A stretch of DNA of 31,335 nucleotides, taken from a virus. Each line of letters opens with the position of its first letter. The stretch's first letter is position 1. The notes under the pieces are model-generated. The model ran no database searches. It saw nothing but the letters and a program-made list of their open reading frames with translations, and was not told the origin of the DNA. Location: IMG/VR virus record IMGVR_UViG_3300035487_000467, positions 1 to 31,335 of that record. One strand, 5' to 3'. A program made the translations under genes and the position numbers. Below are positions 1 through 6,947 of this stretch, in pieces.

Positions 1-612
1 AAGTTCAGCAAATGCCCAACTACAAGCAAATGATACATAGAACCTAATACCTTCTAAGGCATTGGCACTATTCATGCACATCCATAATGAACGCTTATGA
101 TCCATCTTATTAGTAGGTCCATTATTGCATGTAATTAGATCATCATAGTATTGTGCTATATCGTTTCCACATTCTAATATCTCTTTTATATCGAGCATGC
201 CGTCAAAAACGACGGAAGGATCAGGATAGATATTACGAATAATGTGTGTATAAGATCGACTATGGATAGTTTCACTGAACGACCATGTTTCGATCCAATT
301 CTCAACCTCGGGTAGAGAAGCGATTGGTAAAAACGCAAGATTTGGTGCCCTCCCTTGGACGCTGTCTAATAGTATTTGTCTCTTTAAATTAGACGTAAAA
401 ATATGTCGTTCATGTTCAGTAAGTAAGTCAAAATCTTTTTTGTCTTTACTAACATCAACTTCTTCTGGTCTCCAAAAGAAACCTAATTGTTTATCTGTGA
501 TTTTATCGATTGCTGGATACTTAAGTATGTCAAATCTTTGTACATCAACTGCTTCATCTAAGAACATCATTTTATCTAGATGAGATTTTTTATTCTTCTT
601 CAATATTGCCAT
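1..612 (-). CDS. nrdB: Ribonucleotide reductase class Ia, small (beta) subunit, partial
   Basis: The radical-generating di-iron subunit pairs with NrdA to reduce NDPs to dNDPs for phage DNA synthesis. The 204 residues present (start ATG at 612, preceded by an AAGGT ribosome site) are the N-terminal half; the gene runs off the left edge, so the C-terminus is not visible. Diagnostic residues are present: LLDSVQGRAP gives the iron ligand Asp83, and SETIHSRSYTH gives Glu114, His117 and the radical Tyr121, matching the E. coli NrdB D84/E115/H118/Y122 set. The start overlaps the upstream 59-residue gene by 23 nt, so it is co-transcribed with nrdA from promoter P1. Identification is firm. Confidence 0.96.
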   Translation of the reverse strand, partial: MAILKKNKKSHLDKMMFLDEAVDVQRFDILKYPAIDKITDKQLGFFWRPEEVDVSKDKKDFDLLTEHERHIFTSNLKRQILLDSVQGRAPNLAFLPIASLPEVENWIETWSFSETIHSRSYTHIIRNIYPDPSVVFDGMLDIKEILECGNDIAQYYDDLITCNNGPTNKMDHKRSLWMCMNSANALEGIRFYVSFACSWAFAEL

Positions 613-769
613 TATCTATTTTACCTTGGTATCGAAACCGTTTATTATAACCTTTTTTAATGCTTTTCGTAACACCTGGCTTTGTTAAATAACAATACCA
701 TTTACGAGCCTTAGTTAAAGCATCCCATTCAGCTCCACCTTTCAGTGGTATTCTTTCTTTTTTACTCAT
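590..769 (-). CDS. Small conserved phage protein between nrdA and nrdB (59 aa)
   Basis: A 59-residue basic protein beginning MSKKERIPLKGGAEWDAL and ending in NGNIEEE. It fills the gap between nrdA (12 nt upstream) and nrdB (23-nt overlap). It contains RKWYCYL in the middle and a run of Lys/Arg after it; no signal peptide, membrane segment or catalytic motif is visible. The position inside the nrd unit suggests a role linked to nucleotide reduction or a simple hitch-hiker, but I do not recognise a function. A weak GAGAAA purine stretch precedes the ATG. Gene status is supported by its fit into the operon and the biased, gene-like protein sequence. Confidence 0.75.
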   Translation of the reverse strand: MSKKERIPLKGGAEWDALTKARKWYCYLTKPGVTKSIKKGYNKRFRYQGKIDNGNIEEE

Positions 770-780
770 TTAATTTCTCA

Positions 781-3063
781 TTAAATTTTGCAGCTATCAC
801 AATCCTCTTCGTCTATAACGGATTGTTCTAACTCTGGTAGATCATCCTTGACATTTACATCAACGGATCCGTCGTAAGTATTAAAGTAGTACAATTGCTT
901 TAATCCAAATTGATAAGCCATTACCAGATCTTTAATCATTAAAGACATTGGCACTTTATTATCTTCGAAGTGCTCAGGGTTATAAGATGTATTAACACTT
1001 ATACCTTGATCTATATATTTCTGCAGAATAGCACAGATCTTAAGATAGCCTTCAGGAGATGTTTGGTCCCATAATAGGTCGTACTTATTCTTAAGATGAT
1101 GATAGCCAGGAACTACCTGAGCCATCACTCCATCCTTACTCTGTTTATAACTAACTAATGCACGAGGTGGTTCAATACCATTCGTACTATTAGAAATTTG
1201 TGCAGACGTTTCCGCAGGCATTAATGCCATTAGCGTAGAATTTCTAATACCATGTTCTACTAGAGAATCTCTTAATGAATCCCATGGTAATGTAGATTTG
1301 CGCTTTGTTAAATTATCTACTGCACCTTTATATGTATCATTTGGAAGTTTTCCACCAGCATATTTTGTCTCATCTGAGAGCCAACATGCACCTTTTTCTG
1401 CAGCTAAATCAGCAGAAGCTTTAATTAAGTAGTAAGACCATGCCTCTGCATACTCATCGATAATATCATGAGCTTCTTCATTATACTTAAGTCCTCTTTT
1501 GGCGAGGAAATACGCTAGGTTAATAATACCTATGCCTAACGGTCTACGATTCATAGTAGAGTTTTTAGCAGCTTTAATTGGATATTCTTGATAGTCCAAT
1601 AGGTTATCCAAGGCTCTTACTGCAAGTGTACAGTACTTCTCAAAATCTTTAGTATCATCTATTAGACCCCAATTGATTGCTGATAGAGTACACAGACTAA
1701 TTTCACCATTCTCGTCATCATATGATTCTAATGGTTTAGTCGGTAGATCTATTTCACAACATAGATTACTCATACGAATAGGAGCTTTCTTAACATCGAA
1801 TGCACCATGCTCATTTGCATGATCGACATTCATTATGTATATCCTACCAGTATCTTTTCTTTCTGTTAAAATCTTTTGAAATACTTCTAAAGCAGACATT
1901 GATTTCTTTCTAATAGAACGGACCTTTTCATACTTTTCGTATAAAGTCTTAAACTTATCTTGATCAGCAAAGAATGCTTCGTATAAACCAGGAACATCAT
2001 GTGGATCAAAGAAGGTTATATCACCTCCACTAATCAAACGCTCATACATTAGTTTATTAAACTGGAATGCATAATCCATGTGACGAACTCTATTCTCTTC
2101 TGTACCTTTATTATTCTTAAGTACTACTAAGTCTTCGAATTCGTAATGCCATACTGGTAAATATACAGTGGCTGCACCACCTCTTACTCCACCTTGAGAA
2201 CATGACTTTACAGCCGATTGAAAATATTTAAGGAATGGTATTAAGCCAGTATGAACTACTGAACCATCTCCTACTTTTGCACCAGCAGCTCGGATTGAAC
2301 CAGCACCGATTCCAATACCTGCTTTCTTACTAATGTATTTTACTATAGAGGTGGAAGTAGCGTTAATAGAATCAAGACTGTCACCAGATTCGATAAGCAC
2401 ACAGCTTGAAAACTGACGGGTCGGCGTCCGTACACCAGCCATAATCGGCGTAGGTAACGATATGTAAAATTGAGATATTGCGTCATAATAGTTTTTAACC
2501 AATGTGGTCCTATTGATTGTTTCATTTGCAAACAACGTAGCGGCTACCATCATGTATAATACTTGTGGTGTTTCGAAACATTGTTTAGTTCTTCGATCTT
2601 GTACTAAATACTTTCCTCTGAATTGTTCCATACCTGCGTATGTGAACGTATCATCTCTATCGTATTTAATATAGTTACCTAGCTCTTCAAGCTCATCTCT
2701 TGTATAATGAGTCATAATAGCGCTATCGTATACACCACGATCTACGTTATTAATTACAACTTCAACTAATGGTGTAGGTGTAAAATCACCATAGACTTCT
2801 TTACGAAGCTTATAGGATATTAACCTCGAGGCCACAAACTGGTAATTAGGTGTATGTTCTGATATAAGTTCTGCTGCGCTCTTAATTAAAAGCTCGTGTA
2901 TATCGTACGCAGGGATTTTATCGTATAATTGTATATTGGCTTTAATTTCAATTTCTGATTGAGAGACAGAAGTGATTCCATCTGTAGCCCATTCAAGGAC
3001 TTTATGTACTTTTTCTAAATCAAAATCTTGTAGTGAGCCATCTCTTTTAGTGACATGTATCAT
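781..3063 (-). CDS. nrdA: Ribonucleotide reductase class Ia, large (alpha) subunit
   Basis: Catalytic subunit that reduces ribonucleoside diphosphates together with NrdB. About 760 residues, the normal length for the family. It starts with a short ATP-cone-like segment (VTKRDGSLQDFDLEKVHKV) and holds the expected active-site elements: SSCVLIES (first redox Cys, near residue 221), NLCCEIDLP (Asn, thiyl Cys and Glu of the N-x-C-x-E set), LCTLSAINWG (second redox Cys) and a C-terminal CDSCKI redox tail. An in-frame ATG at 3084 would add seven residues, but promoter P1 places the predicted transcript start near 3091, leaving almost no leader; the ATG at 3063 gives about 28 nt and the usual family N-terminus MIHVTKRDG. 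Identification firm; start uncertain. Confidence 0.95.
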   Translation of the reverse strand: MIHVTKRDGSLQDFDLEKVHKVLEWATDGITSVSQSEIEIKANIQLYDKIPAYDIHELLIKSAAELISEHTPNYQFVASRLISYKLRKEVYGDFTPTPLVEVVINNVDRGVYDSAIMTHYTRDELEELGNYIKYDRDDTFTYAGMEQFRGKYLVQDRRTKQCFETPQVLYMMVAATLFANETINRTTLVKNYYDAISQFYISLPTPIMAGVRTPTRQFSSCVLIESGDSLDSINATSTSIVKYISKKAGIGIGAGSIRAAGAKVGDGSVVHTGLIPFLKYFQSAVKSCSQGGVRGGAATVYLPVWHYEFEDLVVLKNNKGTEENRVRHMDYAFQFNKLMYERLISGGDITFFDPHDVPGLYEAFFADQDKFKTLYEKYEKVRSIRKKSMSALEVFQKILTERKDTGRIYIMNVDHANEHGAFDVKKAPIRMSNLCCEIDLPTKPLESYDDENGEISLCTLSAINWGLIDDTKDFEKYCTLAVRALDNLLDYQEYPIKAAKNSTMNRRPLGIGIINLAYFLAKRGLKYNEEAHDIIDEYAEAWSYYLIKASADLAAEKGACWLSDETKYAGGKLPNDTYKGAVDNLTKRKSTLPWDSLRDSLVEHGIRNSTLMALMPAETSAQISNSTNGIEPPRALVSYKQSKDGVMAQVVPGYHHLKNKYDLLWDQTSPEGYLKICAILQKYIDQGISVNTSYNPEHFEDNKVPMSLMIKDLVMAYQFGLKQLYYFNTYDGSVDVNVKDDLPELEQSVIDEEDCDSCKI

Positions 3064-3097
3064 TGATATTTGTATTCCATTCATAATATTAAGTTAT

Positions 3098-3126
3098 ATT
3101 ATAACACAGTTATGTGCTATTGTAAA
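3098..3126 (-). promoter_or_regulatory. Promoter P1 of the nrdA-nrdB unit
   Basis: On the minus strand TTTACA (3126-3121) is followed after exactly 17 bp by TATAAT (3103-3098), with TGT immediately before the -10 as an extended element. It sits 4 nt beyond the stop codon of the upstream gene and just ahead of nrdA. It shares its layout with four other promoters in this window and resembles T4 early promoters recognised by the host housekeeping sigma factor. Confidence 0.75.
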
Positions 3127-3129
3127 GGT

Positions 3130-3504
3130 TTATTTAGGCTTTCGTGCTAAATGTTTTGATACTGCTTTGAGATTAACTTCCCACAAGGTATTAACATCTT
3201 CTTCAATGCCGTCTATCCTATCTACCAATGGAGCATAATCATCAAATCCGTCTAAGCCACACTTGTGATGTGCCATAGATTCTAGTACATCTAGACGCTC
3301 AGCGACTAGAGGGAATTGGCTTCTAAACTTAGCATCTTTCTTTGCTACTTCTAAATCATATTTTTCAGCAAAATGCTGCATGAATTTATCTAGCTGCTTT
3401 TGAAACCATATACCAAAGTTAGTATCTTCGAACCACTTATAAAAGGATGAACCAATTACAGAACTTAATATAGACTTAAGTGAAAGTATAAGCAGAAAAT
3501 ACAT
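3130..3504 (-). CDS. Hypothetical protein, N-terminal hydrophobic segment
   Basis: A 124-residue protein. The first ~20 residues (MYFLLILSLKSILSSVIGSS) are hydrophobic and could be a membrane anchor or signal sequence; the rest is soluble and helical, with several Cys/His (AHHKCGLDG) and a final basic tail. The ATG overlaps the stop of the lipase gene by one base (TAATG), so translation is coupled to the lysis-like block of lipase and spanins upstream. It is the last gene before promoter P1 and may end the late unit. I do not recognise a family; a membrane-associated accessory of lysis or of the lipase is only a guess from position. Confidence 0.8.
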   Translation of the reverse strand: MYFLLILSLKSILSSVIGSSFYKWFEDTNFGIWFQKQLDKFMQHFAEKYDLEVAKKDAKFRSQFPLVAERLDVLESMAHHKCGLDGFDDYAPLVDRIDGIEEDVNTLWEVNLKAVSKHLARKPK

Positions 3505-4250
3505 TATTTTTCCTTTTTAAGTTTGTTTAAAGCTTTTACATAATTAGGCATACCATGATCTACAACGCCATCAAAGAATTTCCATCTTTTCCAAGATTGT
3601 AGAACACCAGCAAAGAAGTCATTCCAAGTTGGTTTGTCTTGTTTAATACCATCTTTATTAAAGTATATCATCTCACCATGATGTCTAAATCCTAACCATG
3701 CTGGTGGGATTCTACATACGATATCGTTATTGTTCATGAATCTTTTATGAGGACACGTAATGTTCTTTATAAATCTTGGTCCTCCGACTCTTGGCGAACC
3801 AAAGGTGAAGAGTTCTTTAGGCGGATAACGTGTGGCACTAATGGTAGCCATAGCAGCACCCAAACTATGCCCAGTAAAATATACATTTTTTCTTACCTTT
3901 AGTTGGTCATTATGTTCTAGTTCTTCTAATAGGTCCATCCATACATCGTCGACTTCTTGTTTAAAACCACCGTGAACTTTACCACCTGCTACTGCTGTGT
4001 TCTTAACAACTTTAAGATCAGCCATCACATCGTTTAATTTAGATGGTTCAGTACCTCTAAAAGCAAACCACATATCAGTACGATCTTTAACTACTAGTAC
4101 TTCTGCTCCGTCTTTTGAAATTAACTTAGCTGATGGAAACCCAAGCTTCTTACAATCTGCTTGTGCAGCCTTTTCACTCTTATACGCAATGGCTGATAAC
4201 TTAGCAGCTATTGTAGACTTTTCCCACATACTTTCTTCTTTTTTAATCAT
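3504..4250 (-). CDS. Class-3 lipase-like alpha/beta hydrolase
   Basis: A 248-residue serine hydrolase. Motifs in order: FAFRGTEP (62-69, oxyanion side), GHSLGAA (127-133, nucleophile Ser129), FGSPRVGG (150-157), NNNDIV (Asp176) and DHGMPNY (His232), the full Ser-Asp-His triad of lipase class 3 (PF01764). The expected substrate is an acylglycerol or phospholipid ester. A longer reading starts at 4295, but the ATG at 4250 follows the preceding stop by one base and has a clear GGAGAA site upstream, so I use it. There is no signal peptide. It sits directly after a spanin pair, which suggests a role in membrane disruption at lysis, though a virion or metabolic role is possible. Confidence 0.88.
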   Translation of the reverse strand: MIKKEESMWEKSTIAAKLSAIAYKSEKAAQADCKKLGFPSAKLISKDGAEVLVVKDRTDMWFAFRGTEPSKLNDVMADLKVVKNTAVAGGKVHGGFKQEVDDVWMDLLEELEHNDQLKVRKNVYFTGHSLGAAMATISATRYPPKELFTFGSPRVGGPRFIKNITCPHKRFMNNNDIVCRIPPAWLGFRHHGEMIYFNKDGIKQDKPTWNDFFAGVLQSWKRWKFFDGVVDHGMPNYVKALNKLKKEK

Positions 4251-4251
4251 T

Positions 4252-4791
4252 CTATTTCTCCAATTTAATTTCAACTGCTGCAGCATCTTTATCATTTATC
4301 GTCACATTCCTATAATATACTATTACTTCACCTAGTTGGTTGATATATCTTTTTAATTCTTGCATATCTTCTGCCATTACTTTATAGTCACCTATAGTAG
4401 TAGCGACAAAAACTATCTCTCCGTTATTTTGTTCTTTCATCTCATCCATGAAACGATCTAGGTATGTATACCCTTCTGGCCATGTAGGATTTTCTGTATC
4501 TTCTTTAGCACATGCTTTAGGTCTAAATGTCTCATGAGTGCCATCGTCTTTTACAATGTGTTCACCCTTCTCATTTAGTTTCATCTGCTTTGCGCAAGGG
4601 TTAGCAATCTTTGCTTCAGATACTACATACCAATTTGGAGCAGTTAGGTCTACAGGTCTTGGTAGATCTGGCTGCATAATTTCTATTTCGATCGGCTTAG
4701 AGATAATCTCTATATTCTTAGTTCCTAATAGAGAACATCCACTAGTCGTTAGTAGTAGTATTGCTAATATTGTATAATTTCTTAGTATCAT
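4252..4791 (-). CDS. Outer-membrane lipoprotein, candidate o-spanin
   Basis: A 179-residue predicted lipoprotein: a hydrophobic signal (ILAILLLTTSGC) ends in a lipobox-like TSGC with Cys19 as the modification site; position -3 is Thr rather than the usual Leu. A proline-rich stretch follows (QPDLPRPVDLTAPNW), then a mixed domain with YKVMAEDMQELKRYINQLGE near the C-terminus, a pattern I associate with marine-phage spanin partners. The gene begins inside the 3' end of the candidate i-spanin (50-nt overlap in another frame), the classic Rz/Rz1 layout. In the family, i- and o-spanin bridge the periplasm and fuse the two membranes in the last step of lysis. Longer than typical Rz1, so the exact assignment is moderate. 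Confidence 0.68.
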   Translation of the reverse strand: MILRNYTILAILLLTTSGCSLLGTKNIEIISKPIEIEIMQPDLPRPVDLTAPNWYVVSEAKIANPCAKQMKLNEKGEHIVKDDGTHETFRPKACAKEDTENPTWPEGYTYLDRFMDEMKEQNNGEIVFVATTIGDYKVMAEDMQELKRYINQLGEVIVYYRNVTINDKDAAAVEIKLEK

Positions 4792-5125
4792 TTTCTAATC
4801 CCTCCATCACGTCTCGACTGCCTTTGTTAAATCTATTTTCCATCAGTCCTGGCTTTTTAATTGCCAGCATATCTAAATTATGTCTTGAGAATATCGATAA
4901 ATATTCAGCCTTTTCAGCTTCAATAGCTGCATTTACTCTACCCATATTAAGTAAAGCTTTTCCTTGTTTTTCGAAGGATTCTTTCATCGCTTCGAAAGCA
5001 GCTTGTTGTTCAGCTACAGCACCTACTAGTGCTAGATTATTAGATGCTAGTGTTTGATTTTCTTGGTATAACCAGTAACCACCCAACCCTAGTACTAATA
5101 TGATTCCAATTAGTAATTGATTCAT
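4742..5125 (-). CDS. Inner-membrane protein, candidate i-spanin
   Basis: A 127-residue protein with one N-terminal membrane segment (LLIGIILVLGLGGYWLY, residues 4-20) followed by a long helical region rich in Ala, Glu and Gln (roughly 30-75) that looks like a coiled coil, and a basic C-terminal part containing KKPGLMENRFNKG. This topology (short cytoplasmic N-terminus, one transmembrane helix, periplasmic coiled coil) is that of Rz-type i-spanins. It overlaps the lipoprotein gene by 50 nt, which strongly supports the pairing. The start overlaps the upstream stop as TAATG. Confidence 0.7.
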   Translation of the reverse strand: MNQLLIGIILVLGLGGYWLYQENQTLASNNLALVGAVAEQQAAFEAMKESFEKQGKALLNMGRVNAAIEAEKAEYLSIFSRHNLDMLAIKKPGLMENRFNKGSRDVMEGLENDTKKLYNISNTTTND

Positions 5126-5394
5126 TAGTCTTGTTCCTCTATCTTATAGTTTAATCCTTCTGCTCCAGCGAACTTAACTCGTCGGCCATGTTCGTCTATG
5201 AAGACTAGAATTTTTTCTTTTTCAGTTATTATTTTTGGGACGTTTCGAAAGACTTGATCGTCGGCATCGCCGTAGATAGCGTTGTAAGATACTGTTACTG
5301 TATGGAAGGTTTGAAACCATGATTTAATCCATATCCAAAGATTTTTTATGGCAATTCGTATTCTACTTAGCATCATCCTTTTTGGCCGCTCCAT
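5125..5394 (-). CDS. Hypothetical small protein with amphipathic/hydrophobic N-terminus
   Basis: Up to 89 residues. The N-terminal third (RIRIAIKNLWIWIKSWFQ) is a Trp-rich amphipathic helix that could lie on or in a membrane; the rest (about 30-89) is a soluble beta-rich segment with KILVFIDEHGRRVKF. The longest reading starts at 5394, 32 nt inside the 59-residue gene upstream; starts at 5376 or 5373 follow an AAAAAGG purine run and are equally plausible. It immediately precedes the candidate i-spanin with a TAATG junction, so a role in lysis (for example a small membrane-active partner) is possible from context only. No family recognised. Confidence 0.7.
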   Translation of the reverse strand: MERPKRMMLSRIRIAIKNLWIWIKSWFQTFHTVTVSYNAIYGDADDQVFRNVPKIITEKEKILVFIDEHGRRVKFAGAEGLNYKIEEQD

Positions 5395-5542
5395 CAGTTC
5401 TTTTCATTATCTTCGGTTTCTTTTTCTTTAGACCGTATTGTAGAGGAGTCGGATCGTATTTTGCACTTGCAGGCATACTCACGCCTCCACCTCCAACTGA
5501 GTTGGCCGCCATTTCCCACATTTTAAATGTTTTTAAATTCAT
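5363..5542 (-). CDS. Small basic late protein with capsid-targeting-like N-terminus (59 aa)
   Basis: A 59-residue protein beginning MNLKTFKMWEMAANSVGGGG, with a glycine hinge, a PTPLQYGLKKKKPK stretch and a Lys/Asp-rich tail ending KKDDAK. The LKTFKMWE start resembles the short Phe-Lys plus Glu leader shared by many neighbours and by T4 internal head proteins (where a Glu marks the prohead-protease cut), though here the residue three before the cut is Met rather than Ile/Leu. It overlaps the next gene. The AT-rich leader before the ATG has no clear Shine-Dalgarno. Likely a virion or core component; function unknown. Confidence 0.65.
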   Translation of the reverse strand: MNLKTFKMWEMAANSVGGGGVSMPASAKYDPTPLQYGLKKKKPKIMKRTDGAAKKDDAK

Positions 5543-5554
5543 ATAATTATATAT

Positions 5555-5577
5555 AGTATAACATTATCGGATAATGT
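5555..5577 (-). promoter_or_regulatory. Possible extended -10 element with palindromic spacer
   Basis: On the minus strand TATACT (5560-5555) is preceded by TGT, as in the other extended -10 promoters here, and the 17 bp upstream (5577-5561) form a perfect inverted repeat, ACATTATC-G-GATAATGT. The -35 position reads ACCACG, which does not match the TGTACA seen elsewhere. It lies at the stop codon of the upstream gene and just before the 59-residue gene. It could be a weak promoter with an operator, or chance in AT-rich DNA. Confidence 0.3.
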
Positions 5578-6184
5578 CGTGGTTGGTGATAAATAGTTGT
5601 TGTTGTGTTAAAGCGTGTTTTACCTTATAGACATTACAACCTAGAAAATTATCATAGGGATCAGTTACGTCTTCTACCACGACTTTTGATTTGGTGAGTC
5701 CTATTGTCTCGCCAGTAATAGGAGATGCAATGTCTCTTACCAACATATAGGTACCAGGATTTAACTGGCCCTTGTCATTTTGGAACCATTTGGATTCCTC
5801 TAACTGTAACTGGTCCCAATCTTCTCCTTCCATTTTAGCCATAATCTTTTTGATTTGGCTTTCACTCATGCCTGTATTTTCTTTAATAAGAAATAAAGCA
5901 GTAGCGTACGAAGCTAGCTTGTTTGCAACTCCGCCAGGAACTAGGTTGATTAATCTTTTAACATTAAATACTAGTCTATGAAATATAGTATACGCTGATT
6001 TTTCTGCAGGAAGTTCAGGCTTACGAACCTTTTTACCTTTTTTATCTATGATACCATAGTCAAAAGCTTTCATCTTCTCCCATGGAGTAACTAATAACTT
6101 TAAGAAACGAAACGCATAGAACATATCACCGGCTCTCGACAGCAATCCTTCATTGATTTGTTTCTTGCTAGGAATCTTTATCAT
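5564..6184 (-). CDS. Conserved phage protein, probable virion component
   Basis: A 206-residue protein starting MIKIPSKKQINEGLLSRAGD. INE-G at residues 10-13 fits the [I/L]xE-G/A site cut by T4-type prohead protease. The middle has a helical, partly hydrophobic region (FHRLVFNVKRLINLVPGG, then LASYATALFLIKE) and the end looks like an SH3- or beta-rich segment (NPGTYMLVRDIASP and YDNFLGCNVYKVKH). I do not recognise a named family, although this pattern seems familiar from other marine T4-like phages. The ATG overlaps the preceding stop as ATGA. Its late-unit location between internal-head-type genes and lysis genes suggests a structural or packaged role. Confidence 0.82.
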   Translation of the reverse strand: MIKIPSKKQINEGLLSRAGDMFYAFRFLKLLVTPWEKMKAFDYGIIDKKGKKVRKPELPAEKSAYTIFHRLVFNVKRLINLVPGGVANKLASYATALFLIKENTGMSESQIKKIMAKMEGEDWDQLQLEESKWFQNDKGQLNPGTYMLVRDIASPITGETIGLTKSKVVVEDVTDPYDNFLGCNVYKVKHALTQQQLFITNHDIIR

Positions 6185-6552
6185 AGCTTTCTCAGTACCT
6201 CTACTATTCTTTCGTCCATTCCGATCTCAACCTTATCACTCAATGGTAAAAAGTGCAAGAATACTAAGAATGGTTTAATGAAATGATAGTGTTCAGGTTC
6301 AACCTTAAACCATATCATCTTATTTGCTGCTTTTATACCAAAGACATTATAGATAACTATTAAGTGATTTAATATTAAGCGCTCTTGGAGATCTTCATGA
6401 TCTGCATATCTCCTTAACAAGCGCTTTATATATTTAAATCTACTTAGATCATCTTTAAATTCTTCGATGTCCATGCATTCCGGGTTATTATAAGCTTGAG
6501 CCGCGAACAGCTCAAAGTTCTTATTTGTCAGTGTGTCAAATTTATTATCCAT
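6181..6552 (-). CDS. Conserved phage hypothetical protein
   Basis: A 123-residue, Phe/Tyr/Leu-rich helical protein starting MDNKFDTLTNKNFELFAAQ, with a central block (RFKYIKRLLRRYADHEDLQERLILNHLIVIYNVFG split over ~45-85) and KPFLVFLHFLPL near the end. An upstream TTG at 6573 would add seven residues but has no support; the ATG at 6552 gives the natural N-terminus. There is no clear ribosome site, only an AT-rich TATATATAATATT leader. No catalytic motif or membrane segment stands out. Such small helical proteins are common in late regions of marine T4-like phages; function unknown. Confidence 0.8.
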   Translation of the reverse strand: MDNKFDTLTNKNFELFAAQAYNNPECMDIEEFKDDLSRFKYIKRLLRRYADHEDLQERLILNHLIVIYNVFGIKAANKMIWFKVEPEHYHFIKPFLVFLHFLPLSDKVEIGMDERIVEVLRKL

Positions 6553-6583
6553 AATATTATATATAACCCGCAAAGGCTAATGC

Positions 6584-6946
6584 TTATTTGTTTAAATAAG
6601 GACCATTAACTTTAGCTTTGTACTTCTTAAGAATTTTTTGTACACCTGAATCTTTTGCAAATTTATCAAGTGAAGATTTATCACCATAAAATTCTAAAGA
6701 AGCTGGAGCACTATCACCACCATCAAAGCTAGATATATGCATACCCTTAATTTTGCTAATGGTTTTATCCATAGCACTCATTTCGCCCTGATTAAATCCA
6801 AAGTCATCATCGAATTTATTAGATGTATTGCCCTTAACAACTTCAATATTCATTGAAGCTTCAGCTTTACGGTTTCTATCTTTATAGTTCTTAAGGTCTT
6901 TAACACCTTCAGCTAGTTTTGATCTTAATTGTTTAAATGTATTCAT
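6584..6946 (-). CDS. Predicted internal head protein with cleavable leader
   Basis: A 120-residue basic protein beginning MNTFKQLRSKLAEG. The leader matches the T4 capsid-targeting pattern (aromatic-Lys start, amphipathic helix, then LAE-G), predicting a prohead-protease cut after Glu14. The mature part has an Asp/Ser-rich linker and a compact C-terminal domain (residues ~60-118, from MDKTISKIKGMHI to YKAKVNGPYLNK) that I do not recognise. A strong GGAGG site precedes the ATG, suggesting high expression. It follows the 394-residue gene with almost no gap. Likely packaged in the capsid; what it does after that is unknown. Confidence 0.8.
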   Translation of the reverse strand: MNTFKQLRSKLAEGVKDLKNYKDRNRKAEASMNIEVVKGNTSNKFDDDFGFNQGEMSAMDKTISKIKGMHISSFDGGDSAPASLEFYGDKSSLDKFAKDSGVQKILKKYKAKVNGPYLNK

Positions 6947-6947
6947 C

